In this document: piece by piece, positions 1 to 7,975 of the stretch
Layout of the letters: the number at the start of each line of letters is the position of its first letter
Position numbering within the stretch: position 1 is the first letter of the stretch
Origin: Allosediminivita sp964397775
GTDB taxonomy: Bacteria; Pseudomonadota; Alphaproteobacteria; Rhodobacterales; Rhodobacteraceae
Assembly: GCA_964397775.1 (NCBI GenBank)
Contig: CAYNKL010000003.1
Span: 5,578 to 69,577 of the forward strand
DNA: 64,000 nt
Direction: 5' to 3'
The notes under the pieces: model-generated
What the model was told of the DNA's origin: nothing
Databases searched by the model: none
The model's input: only the letters and a program-made list of their open reading frames with translations
Translations under genes and position numbers: made by a program

Positions 1-163
1 CCGCCGTGGGCACGCCCATCTCGGCCGCGCGGCCAAGGCCGCCGGCGTCGGGTTTGTTCGAAAGGACAAGACAGGGCCGCGCCGGGTGATCGCCGGTCAT
101 GTCCTCGACCAGCTTGACCATATTGGACCCGCCGCCTGAAATCAGGATGGCGACGCGTGTCAC
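1..163 (-). CDS. purN: phosphoribosylglycinamide formyltransferase, partial
   Basis: Only the first 54 codons are inside the window; the gene runs off the left edge. The frame opens with GTG at 163-161 and reads MTRVAILISGGGSNM, the classic N-terminus of GAR transformylase with its glycine-rich phosphate-binding loop, followed by a VLSNKPDAGGL segment typical of the family. The enzyme formylates GAR with 10-formyl-THF in purine synthesis. Its GTG overlaps the TGA of purM (GTGA, 4 nt), so the two are translationally coupled. The GTG start is chosen because the conserved sequence begins there and no better codon is near. Confidence 0.93.
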   Translation of the reverse strand, partial: MTRVAILISGGGSNMVKLVEDMTGDHPARPCLVLSNKPDAGGLGRAAEMGVPTA

Positions 164-1206
164 GCAAGGCTCCCGCTGTAGGCGATGCCCGGGGTGCCGG
201 TGACCCTGCCCAGCGTGACGACGGTTTCGCCGGCCTCGCGCAGGGTGGCGGCGACGCTTTCGGCCTGATCCGCGGCCGCGACGACCACGAGGCCGATGCC
301 GCAGTTGAAGGTCTTGAGCATCTCGGAGGCCTCGATGCCGCCCTGCTGCTGCAGCCAGGCGAAGACGCCGGGAAGCTCCCAGGCGCTCAGGTCGATCTCG
401 GCGCCGCAATCATCGGGAAGGACACGGGGCAGGTTTTCGGTCAGGCCGCCGCCGGTGATGTGGGCGAGCGCATGCACGCCGCCGCCGCGGACTGCCTCGA
501 GCGCGGGTTTCACGTAAAGACGCGTGGGCGCCAGCAGCGCCTCGCCCAGGGTGCCGTCGGCCCAGGGGCAGGGGGCGTCCCAGTCGAGGTCTGAGATCTC
601 GACCAGCTTGCGCACCAGCGAATAGCCGTTGGAGTGCACGCCACTCGAGGCCACGCCCAGAAGCACATCGCCCTCGGCCACGTCGTCGGGCAGGGCGGCG
701 CCGCGTTCCATGGCACCCACGGCAAAGCCCGCGAGGTCGAAATCGCCGTCGCCGTACATGCCCGGCATCTCGGCGGTCTCGCCGCCGATCAGCGCGCAGC
801 CCGAGCGGACGCAGCCCTCGGCTATGCCCTCGACCACCTGTGCGGCGGTTTCGGTGTCGAGCTTACCGGTGGCGAAGTAGTCGAGAAAGAAGAGCGGCTC
901 GGCGCCCTGGCAGACCAGGTCGTTCACGCACATGGCGACGAGGTCGATGCCGACGCCCGAGACGTGACCCGTGTCGATGGCGATGCGCAGCTTGGTGCCC
1001 ACGCCGTCGGTGGCCGCGACCAGCACCGGATCGGTGTAGCCCGCCTGCTTGAGATCGAAGAGCGCGCCGAAGCCGCCGAGCCCGGCCATGACGCCGGGCC
1101 GGTTGGTCCGCTTGGCCGCGGGTTTGATCCGTTCGACGAGGGCGTTGCCCGCATCGATGTCGACGCCCGCCTGCGCGTAGGTCAGACCGTTCTTACGCTC
1201 GCTCAT
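160..1206 (-). CDS. purM: phosphoribosylformylglycinamidine cyclo-ligase (AIR synthetase)
   Basis: 348 residues, normal for PurM, which closes FGAM to AIR with ATP in the cytosol (fifth step of purine synthesis). Visible family motifs are GGFGALFDL near residue 45, DGVGTKL, LFFLDYFATG and GGETAEMPGMYGDGDFDLAG. The start is the ATG at 1206 giving MSERKNGLTYAQAGVD, with GAGG about 9 nt upstream; a frame extension to 1263 has no conserved sequence. It is the upstream partner of purN, with stop and start overlapping. Confidence 0.97.
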   Translation of the reverse strand: MSERKNGLTYAQAGVDIDAGNALVERIKPAAKRTNRPGVMAGLGGFGALFDLKQAGYTDPVLVAATDGVGTKLRIAIDTGHVSGVGIDLVAMCVNDLVCQGAEPLFFLDYFATGKLDTETAAQVVEGIAEGCVRSGCALIGGETAEMPGMYGDGDFDLAGFAVGAMERGAALPDDVAEGDVLLGVASSGVHSNGYSLVRKLVEISDLDWDAPCPWADGTLGEALLAPTRLYVKPALEAVRGGGVHALAHITGGGLTENLPRVLPDDCGAEIDLSAWELPGVFAWLQQQGGIEASEMLKTFNCGIGLVVVAAADQAESVAATLREAGETVVTLGRVTGTPGIAYSGSLA

Positions 1207-1312
1207 GAAGCTGTCCTCGTCTTGCCGTGAGGCGCGATTAGCCCATCCCGCGCCGCCCTGCAATCTGCACGCTTGACGGTCTGCCGCGCTCTGCTAGGGA
1301 AGGTCCCAGGCC

Positions 1313-1389
1313 GGGCCTGTAGCTCAATTGGTTAGAGCAGGGCGCTCATAACGCCTTGGTTGGGGGTTCGAGTCCCTCCGGGCCTACCA
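1313..1389 (+). tRNA. tRNA with anticodon CAU (Ile2 or elongator Met)
   Basis: A 77-nt cloverleaf with encoded CCA. The acceptor stem GGGCCTG pairs with CGGGCCT (one G-U pair at the end). The anticodon stem GGGCG/CGCCT encloses the loop CTCATAA, so the anticodon is CAT at 1347-1349. The TTCGAGT T-loop is present. The acceptor resembles bacterial tRNA-Ile, favouring the lysidine-modified Ile2 isoacceptor, but an elongator Met tRNA cannot be excluded by eye. It is not an initiator (no three-G-C anticodon stem). Confidence 0.93.
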
Positions 1390-1603
1390 ACTCTCAGGTT
1401 CACTTGAGACCTCCAAAGGTGGATCCGGCGACGTTACCAAGTAGTAACGTTTTTCTCGGGTGAGATACTCCAACCATTCAAGAACGCTGTAGTTGAGCTG
1501 GCCTACAAATCAATGAAAGAGCTGGTGCATTCTTCGTTTTATGCGTGACTCTGGTGCGCTAAAGATGATTTCGGCTTACAATTCCTCACTGAAATTTCAC
1601 GCA

Positions 1604-2146
1604 TCAGCTGAAGAGAACAACCTGCGCACTGAGGATTAGCGATGCGAAAAGCGAAAGAAATATAGACAGATTGATAGCGGTTGCCCTCGAGCATGCATGC
1701 GAGAATGTGTAATATTCTCTCGTCTCATACCTGCTACTTGTTTCGGGCATTTTGGTTTCGGCCGCCTCGGTTGCCTCCGAAGGATATGCCCTCCACAAGA
1801 TGATCATGGCGAACAGGTTCAAGATTGTCGAAATCAATAAAATCAAAAAAGCAATCTTTGCCAGAAATGATTGGCTCGGTAAGGGCAATAATGTTGCAGC
1901 CATGAGGATACCATTGAAGGAGATCATTCCTCTCGCCTTGTTTATTGCCCGATCATTAACTGCGACTGCGTAGCCCTGTGCTCTGGATAAATCTCCGTCA
2001 TACTGTAATACGAGTTGATCCCAGTATTCGTTTCTGGATTTTTCTTTGTAGGGGGCTCCGAATACGTAATACTCGCCGCCGCCCATGAATATCCGGCTGT
2101 TTAATACATGCTCAAGCAAGGGTGGCTCCGCTTCAAATATGTACAA
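1604..2146 (-). CDS. orphan three-helix membrane protein, function unknown
   Basis: 180 residues if started at the TTG at 2146; a TAG lies two codons upstream in frame, and the first internal ATG is at residue 21. The N-terminal ~70 residues are soluble and charged. Hydrophobic helices follow at about residues 73-92, 96-120 and 155-180, the first entered through an INKARGMISFNG stretch. Base composition is much more AT-rich than neighbouring genes, suggesting transfer. The layout (short cytosolic part, then a helix begun by NKA-like residues) loosely recalls Pycsar/SLATT-type membrane effectors of anti-phage loci, but no cyclase or other defence partner is present. That likeness is a guess. 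Confidence 0.55.
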   Translation of the reverse strand: MYIFEAEPPLLEHVLNSRIFMGGGEYYVFGAPYKEKSRNEYWDQLVLQYDGDLSRAQGYAVAVNDRAINKARGMISFNGILMAATLLPLPSQSFLAKIAFLILLISTILNLFAMIILWRAYPSEATEAAETKMPETSSRYETREYYTFSHACSRATAINLSIFLSLFASLILSAQVVLFS

Positions 2147-2153
2147 CGTCTAT

Positions 2154-2393
2154 TTATAAGAGGTGAGTATAAAAATTACTATCTTTATTACCGAGTGTCA
2201 GCCTCAGATCAAAACGATAGACTAAGTACATATTATGCGGGTCATGCCCTACTGAAGCAACGAAAAAGTACTGGATGAACGCCATCTCGGGTTTTGACGA
2301 TCTCTCGATTTTGGATGTGAAGGGACTATGCGTCTTCCCTAAGCGGCATATCCTATATCCCGGATAGGACATAACGTCTGACGCTTTCACCAC
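2154..2393 (-). CDS. doubtful small open frame, 79 residues
   Basis: An open frame of 79 codons ending 7 nt upstream of the orphan membrane protein, on the same strand and with similar AT-rich composition. The product (beginning MVKASDVMSYPGYRI) matches no family I recognise and shows no signal peptide or helix. It may be the decayed upstream half of the following gene, or noise. It is listed because the composition and position fit one decayed or two-gene unit. Confidence 0.25.
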   Translation of the reverse strand: MVKASDVMSYPGYRICRLGKTHSPFTSKIERSSKPEMAFIQYFFVASVGHDPHNMYLVYRFDLRLTLGNKDSNFYTHLL

Positions 2394-2462
2394 GCGATCG
2401 TTATGAATTCAGTCGCAAGATGATCTTAGGGGTGGCGCGAGTTGTCTAAGTCGATGTCAGGA

Positions 2463-2494
2463 AATAAAAAAGGGCGCCATTTTTGGCGCCCTTT
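2463..2494 (-). terminator. rho-independent terminator of the quaternary-amine ABC operon
   Basis: A perfect 10-bp stem AAAGGGCGCC (2469-2478) / GGCGCCCTTT (2485-2494) with a 6-nt loop. Read on the minus strand it is followed by TTTTTTATTT, a good U-tract. It lies 25 nt after the stop codon of the ATPase gene that ends at 2519. Confidence 0.9.
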
Positions 2495-2518
2495 CCTGTC
2501 TCCATGTTCATCCGCCTC

Positions 2519-3577
2519 TCACGCCGCCTGGTCGGTGTCCGAGCTGGATTCGCGGGGGACGAGGGCTTGCATGATGTCGGACATGTGGACCGAGCCCACC
2601 GCTTCGCTGCCGCGCATGACGCGGTAACTGCGGTCGAGCTGGCCCTGGGCCTGGGCAATCACGTTTTCCAGGTTGGAATTGTAGTCCACGTCGCCCGAGA
2701 ATTCGCCCGTGGTCTCGCCCTTGCGCATGATGGAGCGGACGCGCAGGACGCGGGCGCGGTTGATGTCGGCCACGAAGTCCTCGATGTAGGGATCGGCCGG
2801 GTTGAGCAGGATGTGCTGCGGCTCGCCCTGCTGGACCACCGCGCCGTCCTTGAGGATCACCAGGTGATCGGCGAGCTTCAGCGCCTCGTCCAGATCGTGG
2901 GTGATGAAGACGATGGTCTTGTGCAGCTCGGCCTGCAGCTCGAGCAGAAGGTCCTGCATGTCCGTCCGGATCAGCGGGTCGAGGGCCGAGAAGGCCTCGT
3001 CCATGAGCATGATCGGCGAATTGGAGGACAGCGCCCGGGCGATGCCCACACGCTGCTGCTGACCGCCCGAAAGCTGGTGCGGGTACTGGTTGCCGTAACC
3101 GTCGAGCCCGACGCGTTCGAGCCACCTTTCGGCCTCGCCCTCGAACTCCTTGCGGGAGAAGCCGCGGGTGTGGAGCGCCATGCCGGCGTTCTCGGCCACG
3201 GTTCGGTGGGGCAGGAGGGCGAACTTCTGGAAGACCATGGACATGGTCTCGCGCCGCAGCTTGCGCAGGCGGCGTTCGTCCCACTTCAGGATGTCCTCGC
3301 CGTCCACCAGCACCTCGCCCGCGGTGGGCTCGATCAGGCGGTTGAGGTGGCGGATCAGCGTCGACTTGCCCGAGCCGGAGAGGCCCATGATCACGGTGAT
3401 CTGGCCCTCCTGCATGTCGACGTTGATGTCCTGCAGCCCGAGCACATGGGCGCGCTCGGACAGGAGTTCGGGTTTGCCCATGCCGGCACGGACGTCTTCA
3501 AGCGCGGCTTCGGGGTGTTCCCCGAAGATCTTGTAGAGATGCTTGATCGAGATCTTGATTTTCTTGTCGTCGCTCAT
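2519..3577 (-). CDS. quaternary-amine (glycine betaine/choline/TMAO-type) ABC transporter ATPase
   Basis: 352 residues, the ProV/OpuAA-type nucleotide-binding subunit. Visible motifs are Walker A GLSGSGKST (about residue 65), signature LSGGQQQRVGIARA, Walker B IMLMDEAFSALDP and a switch His in FITHDLDEA. The long N-terminal region before Walker A and the C-terminal tail of about 80 residues after the ABC fold are typical of this branch and may sense osmotic state. It is the third gene of a binding protein-permease-ATPase operon, 12 nt after the permease gene. That order resembles choXWV and tmoXWV rather than E. coli proVWX, so the exact substrate cannot be stated. Confidence 0.93.
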   Translation of the reverse strand: MSDDKKIKISIKHLYKIFGEHPEAALEDVRAGMGKPELLSERAHVLGLQDINVDMQEGQITVIMGLSGSGKSTLIRHLNRLIEPTAGEVLVDGEDILKWDERRLRKLRRETMSMVFQKFALLPHRTVAENAGMALHTRGFSRKEFEGEAERWLERVGLDGYGNQYPHQLSGGQQQRVGIARALSSNSPIMLMDEAFSALDPLIRTDMQDLLLELQAELHKTIVFITHDLDEALKLADHLVILKDGAVVQQGEPQHILLNPADPYIEDFVADINRARVLRVRSIMRKGETTGEFSGDVDYNSNLENVIAQAQGQLDRSYRVMRGSEAVGSVHMSDIMQALVPRESSSDTDQAA

Positions 3578-3589
3578 GTCGTCTCTCCC

Positions 3590-4621
3590 TTACCGGCTGG
3601 ACTGGCTTGCGTCGATGCGGGCCAGCGAGGCCTTGGTGACGCGGTCCAGAACGATGGCGATGATGACGATGCCGAGACCGGCAATCAGGCCCACGCCCAG
3701 TTCGAGGTTGCGGATGCCGCGCAGCACGAGGATGCCGAGGCCGGGGGCGGACACCATCGAGGCGATCACGACCATGGCGAGGCTCATCATGATGGTCTGG
3801 TTCACACCGGCCATGATGTTGGGCAGCGCGAGCGGGATCTGCACGCCGAAGAGCTTCTGGTGCTTGGTCATGCCGAAGGCGTCGGCGGCCTCGATCACGT
3901 CCTTGTCCACCAGCCGGATGCCGAGGTCGGTGAGGCGCACCACGGGCACGATGGCGTAGAGGATCACCGCGATGCCGTAGAGCTTGGGCTCGGTCACCGA
4001 GAAGAGGAAGATCAGCGGGATCAGGTAGACAAAGGGCGGCAGCGTCTGCAGCATGTCGAGGATCGGGATCACCACGCGCTGCATCTTGTCGCTGCGCGAC
4101 ATGGCGATGCCGATGGGCACGCCGAGCAATACGCATATGAAGGCGCAGACGAAGATGATCGCCAGCGTCTGCATGGCGTAGTCGTAGTGGTCGATGAAGG
4201 CCAGGAAGCCGAAGCAGAGCGCCACGAAACCGGTGAGGCGCCAGTTGCGGCCGACGGCCCAGACCACGATCAGCAGCAACGGGATCATGACCCACCAGGG
4301 TGTCGAGGTCATCACGTCGAGCGCGTTGCGCAGCATCCAGCTCAGCGGCTGGGTGATCGGGTCGACCACGATGCGCAGGGCGTCACGGATGTCGAGGAAA
4401 CCTTCCTCGATGCCGACCGTGAGGTCGCGGGATTGCGGGATCTTCCCGCAAGCGTCGTTGAGGGCGTCGAGAGAGGGGAACGGGAAGGGGCCGCCGTCGG
4501 ACTCGGACCCGCTGGTCTGGGCCACGAGATCCTCCATCGACATGGGGCCGCCTGCGGAGGCGCCGCCGTCGCACCACTCTCGCAGCCCCAAAGCGTTGAA
4601 TACTCCGTCGTATGTCGCCAT
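3590..4621 (-). CDS. quaternary-amine ABC transporter permease
   Basis: 343 residues. A soluble N-terminal stretch of about 90 residues precedes a run of membrane helices starting at WWVMIPLLLIVVWAVG. The cytoplasmic EAA loop is clear (EAADAFGMTKHQKLFGVQIP), the contact site for the ATPase. ProW/OpuAB-type permeases import betaines and related trimethylammonium solutes. The ATG at 4621 is preceded by AGGAGGATG. A GC-rich hairpin separates it from the upstream binding-protein gene, probably lowering permease expression relative to the binding protein. Confidence 0.93.
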   Translation of the reverse strand: MATYDGVFNALGLREWCDGGASAGGPMSMEDLVAQTSGSESDGGPFPFPSLDALNDACGKIPQSRDLTVGIEEGFLDIRDALRIVVDPITQPLSWMLRNALDVMTSTPWWVMIPLLLIVVWAVGRNWRLTGFVALCFGFLAFIDHYDYAMQTLAIIFVCAFICVLLGVPIGIAMSRSDKMQRVVIPILDMLQTLPPFVYLIPLIFLFSVTEPKLYGIAVILYAIVPVVRLTDLGIRLVDKDVIEAADAFGMTKHQKLFGVQIPLALPNIMAGVNQTIMMSLAMVVIASMVSAPGLGILVLRGIRNLELGVGLIAGLGIVIIAIVLDRVTKASLARIDASQSSR

Positions 4622-4680
4622 GAGATCAATCGGGCCGGGATGCGGCCCATCCTCCTGTCAGAATACTGTAAAAGCACAAA

Positions 4681-4702
4681 CGGGGCCGCCTTGGCGGCCC
4701 CG
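4681..4702 (-). other. intercistronic hairpin between binding-protein and permease genes
   Basis: A 10-bp inverted repeat CGGGGCCGCC / GGCGGCCCCG with a minimal loop. On the minus strand it is followed by TTTGTGCTTTTAC, only a weak T-rich tract. Such hairpins after a binding-protein gene commonly act as partial terminators or 3'-end stabilisers. Confidence 0.75.
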
Positions 4703-4740
4703 CTGCGATATGTCCCGCGGATCGCGGAACGCTTGGGGTC

Positions 4741-5727
4741 TTATTGGGTCAGCGCCGAAAGACGTTCGGCGGCTTCGTCGTTCACCCAGCCGGTCCACGT
4801 GTCCTGCGCGCTGGTCAGGAAGTGCACGGCGACCTCTTCTGCGGAGGCGTTGTTCTCGTCCTGCCATGCCAGCAGACCGCTCATCTGGTCGGTGCCGAAG
4901 GTCATCTTGGAGAAGAACTCGGTGACTTCCGGGTTCTCTTCCTGGAAGGCCGTGGTGACCGAGGTCAGGATCGGTGCGGCCGGGAAGTCGGAAACCTGCG
5001 GATCCTCAGCGTCGGCGTTCTGAAGATTGGCAAAAGCCTCTTCGTTGTAGTCGCCGATCTTGACGCGGGTCATGTCGTACTTGCCGAGCGGCACGGTCGG
5101 GCCCCAGTAGTAGCCGAACCAGGGCTCTTCGTCGGTGACGGCCGAACCCATGGAGGAGGCGAGCGTTTCGCCGGAGCCGTGGTTGAACACCTCGATGCCC
5201 GAGGATTCAAGATCCAGAGCACGCACGAGGTTGTCGGAGACCACACGGCAGCCCCAGCCGTCGGGGCAGTTGTTGAAGGTGCCGCCGACGAGGTCGGGGT
5301 TCTCCATGATGCCTTCGATGGTGGTCAGCTCGGGGTGTTCCTCGGCCAGGTAGGTCGGGATCCACCAGCCTTCGACGCCGCCCGGATCCAGAACCGAGGT
5401 GAGGCGCGTAATGGTGCCGCCTTCCTCGAGGCGGTTGTAGGCGTCACCGGCCGAGTTGAGCCAGAGGTTGGTCACCACGTCGGGTTCGCCGTTTTCGGCG
5501 ACCGAGGTGATGGCCGGGATCGTGTCGGACTGAACCAGGCTCACGTCGCAGCCATAGCCCTGTTCGAGGAGGAACTTCGCGATGTTGGTGGTCACTTCGG
5601 CGGCGGCCCAACCCATCTGGGCGATGGAGACCTCGCCGCACTGACCGCCCTCTTCCTGCGCGCTTGCGGAAAGCGGAACAATGCAGGTACCGGCCAGAAT
5701 TGCGGTGGCCATCGTCATCTTACGCAT
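4741..5727 (-). CDS. quaternary-amine ABC transporter periplasmic binding protein (OpuAC family)
   Basis: 328 residues with a Sec signal peptide (RKMTMATAILAGT, cleavage near SASAQ). The mature part has the aromatic-rich OpuAC pattern: GWWIPTYLAEEHPEL, NNCPDGWGC and WFGYYWGP, residues that in ProX/ChoX-type proteins form the Trp/Tyr box around a trimethylammonium head group. The start at 5727 is chosen because AGGAG sits 7 nt upstream and the signal peptide begins there; the frame remains open upstream to 5811 without conserved sequence. First gene of the importer operon. Choline, glycine betaine, carnitine, DMSP or TMAO are all possible ligands. Confidence 0.92.
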   Translation of the reverse strand: MRKMTMATAILAGTCIVPLSASAQEEGGQCGEVSIAQMGWAAAEVTTNIAKFLLEQGYGCDVSLVQSDTIPAITSVAENGEPDVVTNLWLNSAGDAYNRLEEGGTITRLTSVLDPGGVEGWWIPTYLAEEHPELTTIEGIMENPDLVGGTFNNCPDGWGCRVVSDNLVRALDLESSGIEVFNHGSGETLASSMGSAVTDEEPWFGYYWGPTVPLGKYDMTRVKIGDYNEEAFANLQNADAEDPQVSDFPAAPILTSVTTAFQEENPEVTEFFSKMTFGTDQMSGLLAWQDENNASAEEVAVHFLTSAQDTWTGWVNDEAAERLSALTQ

Positions 5728-6102
5728 GTCGAACTCCTGTCGTTGTGGCGGCCCGAGTGCTGATGCGGGCGAGGCGAACCATCGTGCTTCGCATTTGCGA
5801 AGCAGTTTCATGGTGCGCGAGAGCCCCCGACTCAGGCGTCGGGATTTGTTTAAGCGAAGAACTGCCGATATTCAAACGACATTATCGGGTCAGGAAGCGA
5901 CATGACCCCGGGGGACATTCGTCCGGGATGCTTCGGAAGGCATAGGATAGAGATAAGATGTAGGGGATAAGCAACGGCGCAAGCGCCCCGCATGCCTCAG
6001 AAAAACCGCCTCCGGGGAAGATGGTTCCGCGCCTCGGGGGGATTGGCGAGCGCCTGCGTCGGATTAGCTCTTGGTTAACGGCACAAAACGGAGACCGACA
6101 CC
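5728..6102. other. intergenic region between divergent genes
   Basis: 375 nt without a convincing gene. It holds the promoter of the ABC operon on the minus strand and, in its leader, a small inverted repeat CCCGAC (5826-5831) / GTCGGG (5838-5843). On the plus strand, GGAG at 6090-6093 serves the GTG at 6103. The remaining sequence shows no further structure that I can support. Confidence 0.6.
5847..5875 (-). promoter_or_regulatory. putative sigma-70 promoter of the quaternary-amine operon
   Basis: On the minus strand, TTGAAT (5875-5870) and TAAACA (5852-5847) are separated by exactly 17 nt, about 120 nt upstream of the binding-protein start. It was recognised by consensus only. Confidence 0.35.
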
Positions 6103-6453
6103 GTGTTTCAGATCATCGACGTCCTCATTGCCCTTCTGACCATCGGCTTCGGTCTCTTCGGGCTGATCTCGCCGCGCTACACCGCGAAGGTGCTCGACAT
6201 GACGCCCACGGACACGACCATGGGGCTCAGCGAGCTGCGCGCCTCGGCGGGCGGACTCTTTGTCGCGATGGGGGTGGTCTGCATCTGGACAGGCGCGCCC
6301 TGGGCCTACGCGATGCTGGGCGTGGCCTATGCGGGCGCGGCCACCGGCAGGCTTGTGTCGATCGTGATCGACAAGCCGCCGATGCCCAAGGCCTTCTACT
6401 GGTTCCTGCTCGAAGCGGTACCGTCTGCGTGGTTGCTGCTGACGGTGCACTGA
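6103..6453 (+). CDS. small four-helix membrane protein, DUF4345-like
   Basis: 116 residues starting at GTG 6103, with GGAG 9 nt upstream. Four hydrophobic segments are evident (about residues 4-23, 44-62, 67-86 and 95-114), and the layout and length fit the DUF4345 family of small inner-membrane proteins of unknown role. It is convergent with trpE; the two stop codons are separated by only 3 nt. The family name is given from memory of its pattern and is moderately certain. Confidence 0.75.
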   Translation: MFQIIDVLIALLTIGFGLFGLISPRYTAKVLDMTPTDTTMGLSELRASAGGLFVAMGVVCIWTGAPWAYAMLGVAYAGAATGRLVSIVIDKPPMPKAFYWFLLEAVPSAWLLLTVH

Positions 6454-6456
6454 ACC

Positions 6457-7971
6457 TCAGTCGTTGCCGGTTCCGGTGAAGCGCGCGGCATCGGCCGCGG
6501 CACGCCGGATGGCGTTCGATTTGTGGACCGTCTCCTGGTACTCGGCTTCGGGGTCGCTGTCGTAGACGATCCCGCCGCCGGCCTGGATGTAGAGCTTGCT
6601 GTCCTTCACGATGGCGGTGCGGAGCGCGATGCACATGTCCATGTCGCCGCCGGCGCTGAAGTAGCCCACGGCACCGCCGTAGACGCCGCGCTTCTCGGGT
6701 TCGAGCTCGTCGATGATCTCCATCGCGCGGACCTTGGGTGCGCCCGAGACCGTTCCGGCTGGCATGCCTGCGAGCAGCGCCGACAGGGCGTCGTGTTCCT
6801 CTGAAAGCTCGCCCACCACGTTGGACACGATGTGCATGACGTGGCTGTAGCGCTCTATCACGAATTTCTCGGTCGGACGGACGGTTCCGATCTTGGCCAC
6901 CCGGCCCACGTCGTTGCGGCCGAGGTCGAGCAGCATGAGGTGCTCGGCCAGTTCCTTCTTGTCCGACAGCAGGTCGGCCTCAAGCGCCGCGTCCTCTTCT
7001 GGGGTGGCGCCGCGAGGCCGGGTGCCCGCGATGGGCCGGATCGTCACCTCGTTGCCGAAGACCCGCACCAGGATCTCGGGCGAAGCACCGATGACCTGGA
7101 AGCCGCCGAAGTTGAAGTAGAACATGAAGGGCGAGGGGTTCGTGCGGCGCAGCGAGCGGTAGAGCGCGAAGGGCGGCAGGGGGAAGTCCTGCGTCCAGCG
7201 CTGCGCGGGCACGACCTGGAAGATGTCGCCGGCGCGGATGTATTCCTTGGCCGTCTCGACCGCCTGCTTGTAGCTTTCGAGACTGAAGTTGGAGACCGGC
7301 TCGCCGATCTCGGCGGCTTCGCCGAGGTTGCGCGTGGCCTGCGGCAGGGCGCGGTCGAGGTCGCGCACGGCATCCATGACGCGTTCGGCGGCCTGTGCGT
7401 AGGCCGCGCGGGCCGAAAGCCCCTCGGTCACCCAGGCAGGTGCCACCACGGTGACTTCGCCTTTTACCCCGTCGAGCACGGCAATGATGCTGGGCCGCAT
7501 GAGCATGGCATCGGGCAGGCCCATGACATCGGGGTTCACGTCGGGCAGGTGTTCCACCAGCCGGATCATGTCGTAGCCGAGGTAGCCGAAGAGACCGGCG
7601 GAGGATTGCGGTAAGTCCTCGGGCAGGTCGATCCTGCTTTCGGCGAGCAGGGCACGCAGCGACTCCAGCGGTCCGCTTTCCTCGGGGACGAAGGCCTCGG
7701 GGTCGAAGCGCGCCATGCGGTTGAGCGCGGCCTTGTCGCCCTCGCAGCGCCAGACCAGATCCGGCTTCATCCCGATGATCGAGTAGCGGCCCCGGACCTC
7801 GCCGCCGGTGACGGACTCGAGCATGAATGCGTCCTTGGCGGCGCCGGTCATCTTGAGCATCAGCGACACCGGCGTGTCGAGGTCGGCGGCGAGGCGGGTG
7901 TAGAGGACCTGGTTCTGACCGGCCTCGTAGGCCGCGGCAAAGTCTTCGTAGCTGGGTGTCAGATTGGCCAT
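6457..7971 (-). CDS. trpE: anthranilate synthase component I
   Basis: 504 residues. TrpE turns chorismate plus ammonia or glutamine-derived nitrogen into anthranilate, the first step of tryptophan synthesis. The C-terminal chorismate-binding domain is plain: IAGTRPRGATPEED, DLGRNDVGRVAKIG, AGTVSGAPKVRAMEII and GGGIVYDSDPEAEYQET. The N-terminal FMLESV segment corresponds to the tryptophan feedback site. The start at 7971 (MANLTPSYEDF) lies 4 nt after the ppiD stop, indicating one transcript. The rest of the trp pathway is not in this window. Confidence 0.97.
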   Translation of the reverse strand: MANLTPSYEDFAAAYEAGQNQVLYTRLAADLDTPVSLMLKMTGAAKDAFMLESVTGGEVRGRYSIIGMKPDLVWRCEGDKAALNRMARFDPEAFVPEESGPLESLRALLAESRIDLPEDLPQSSAGLFGYLGYDMIRLVEHLPDVNPDVMGLPDAMLMRPSIIAVLDGVKGEVTVVAPAWVTEGLSARAAYAQAAERVMDAVRDLDRALPQATRNLGEAAEIGEPVSNFSLESYKQAVETAKEYIRAGDIFQVVPAQRWTQDFPLPPFALYRSLRRTNPSPFMFYFNFGGFQVIGASPEILVRVFGNEVTIRPIAGTRPRGATPEEDAALEADLLSDKKELAEHLMLLDLGRNDVGRVAKIGTVRPTEKFVIERYSHVMHIVSNVVGELSEEHDALSALLAGMPAGTVSGAPKVRAMEIIDELEPEKRGVYGGAVGYFSAGGDMDMCIALRTAIVKDSKLYIQAGGGIVYDSDPEAEYQETVHKSNAIRRAAADAARFTGTGND

Positions 7972-7975
7972 TGGA

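Larger units (their letters stand above)
1390..2462. other. AT-rich segment beside the tRNA gene
   Basis: About 1.07 kb clearly poorer in GC than both flanks, starting directly at the 3' end of the CAU tRNA. It contains one convincing orphan gene (1604-2146, minus strand) and one doubtful frame (2154-2393). Positions 1390-1603 and 2394-2462 show no supported gene. No integrase, transposase or duplicated tRNA 3' end was visible, so this is at most a remnant of an insertion at the tRNA. Confidence 0.6.

Noticed and set aside
1313..2518. Integrated element with attachment sites at the CAU tRNA
   Set aside because: No second copy of the tRNA 3' end and no integrase gene; only the composition shift remains.
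2483..5023. An 846-codon open frame on the plus strand opposite the ABC importer genes
   Set aside because: It runs antisense through three clear genes, its product is low-complexity (His, Asp, Val, Gly-rich) and has no family pattern; high-GC DNA commonly leaves such frames open.
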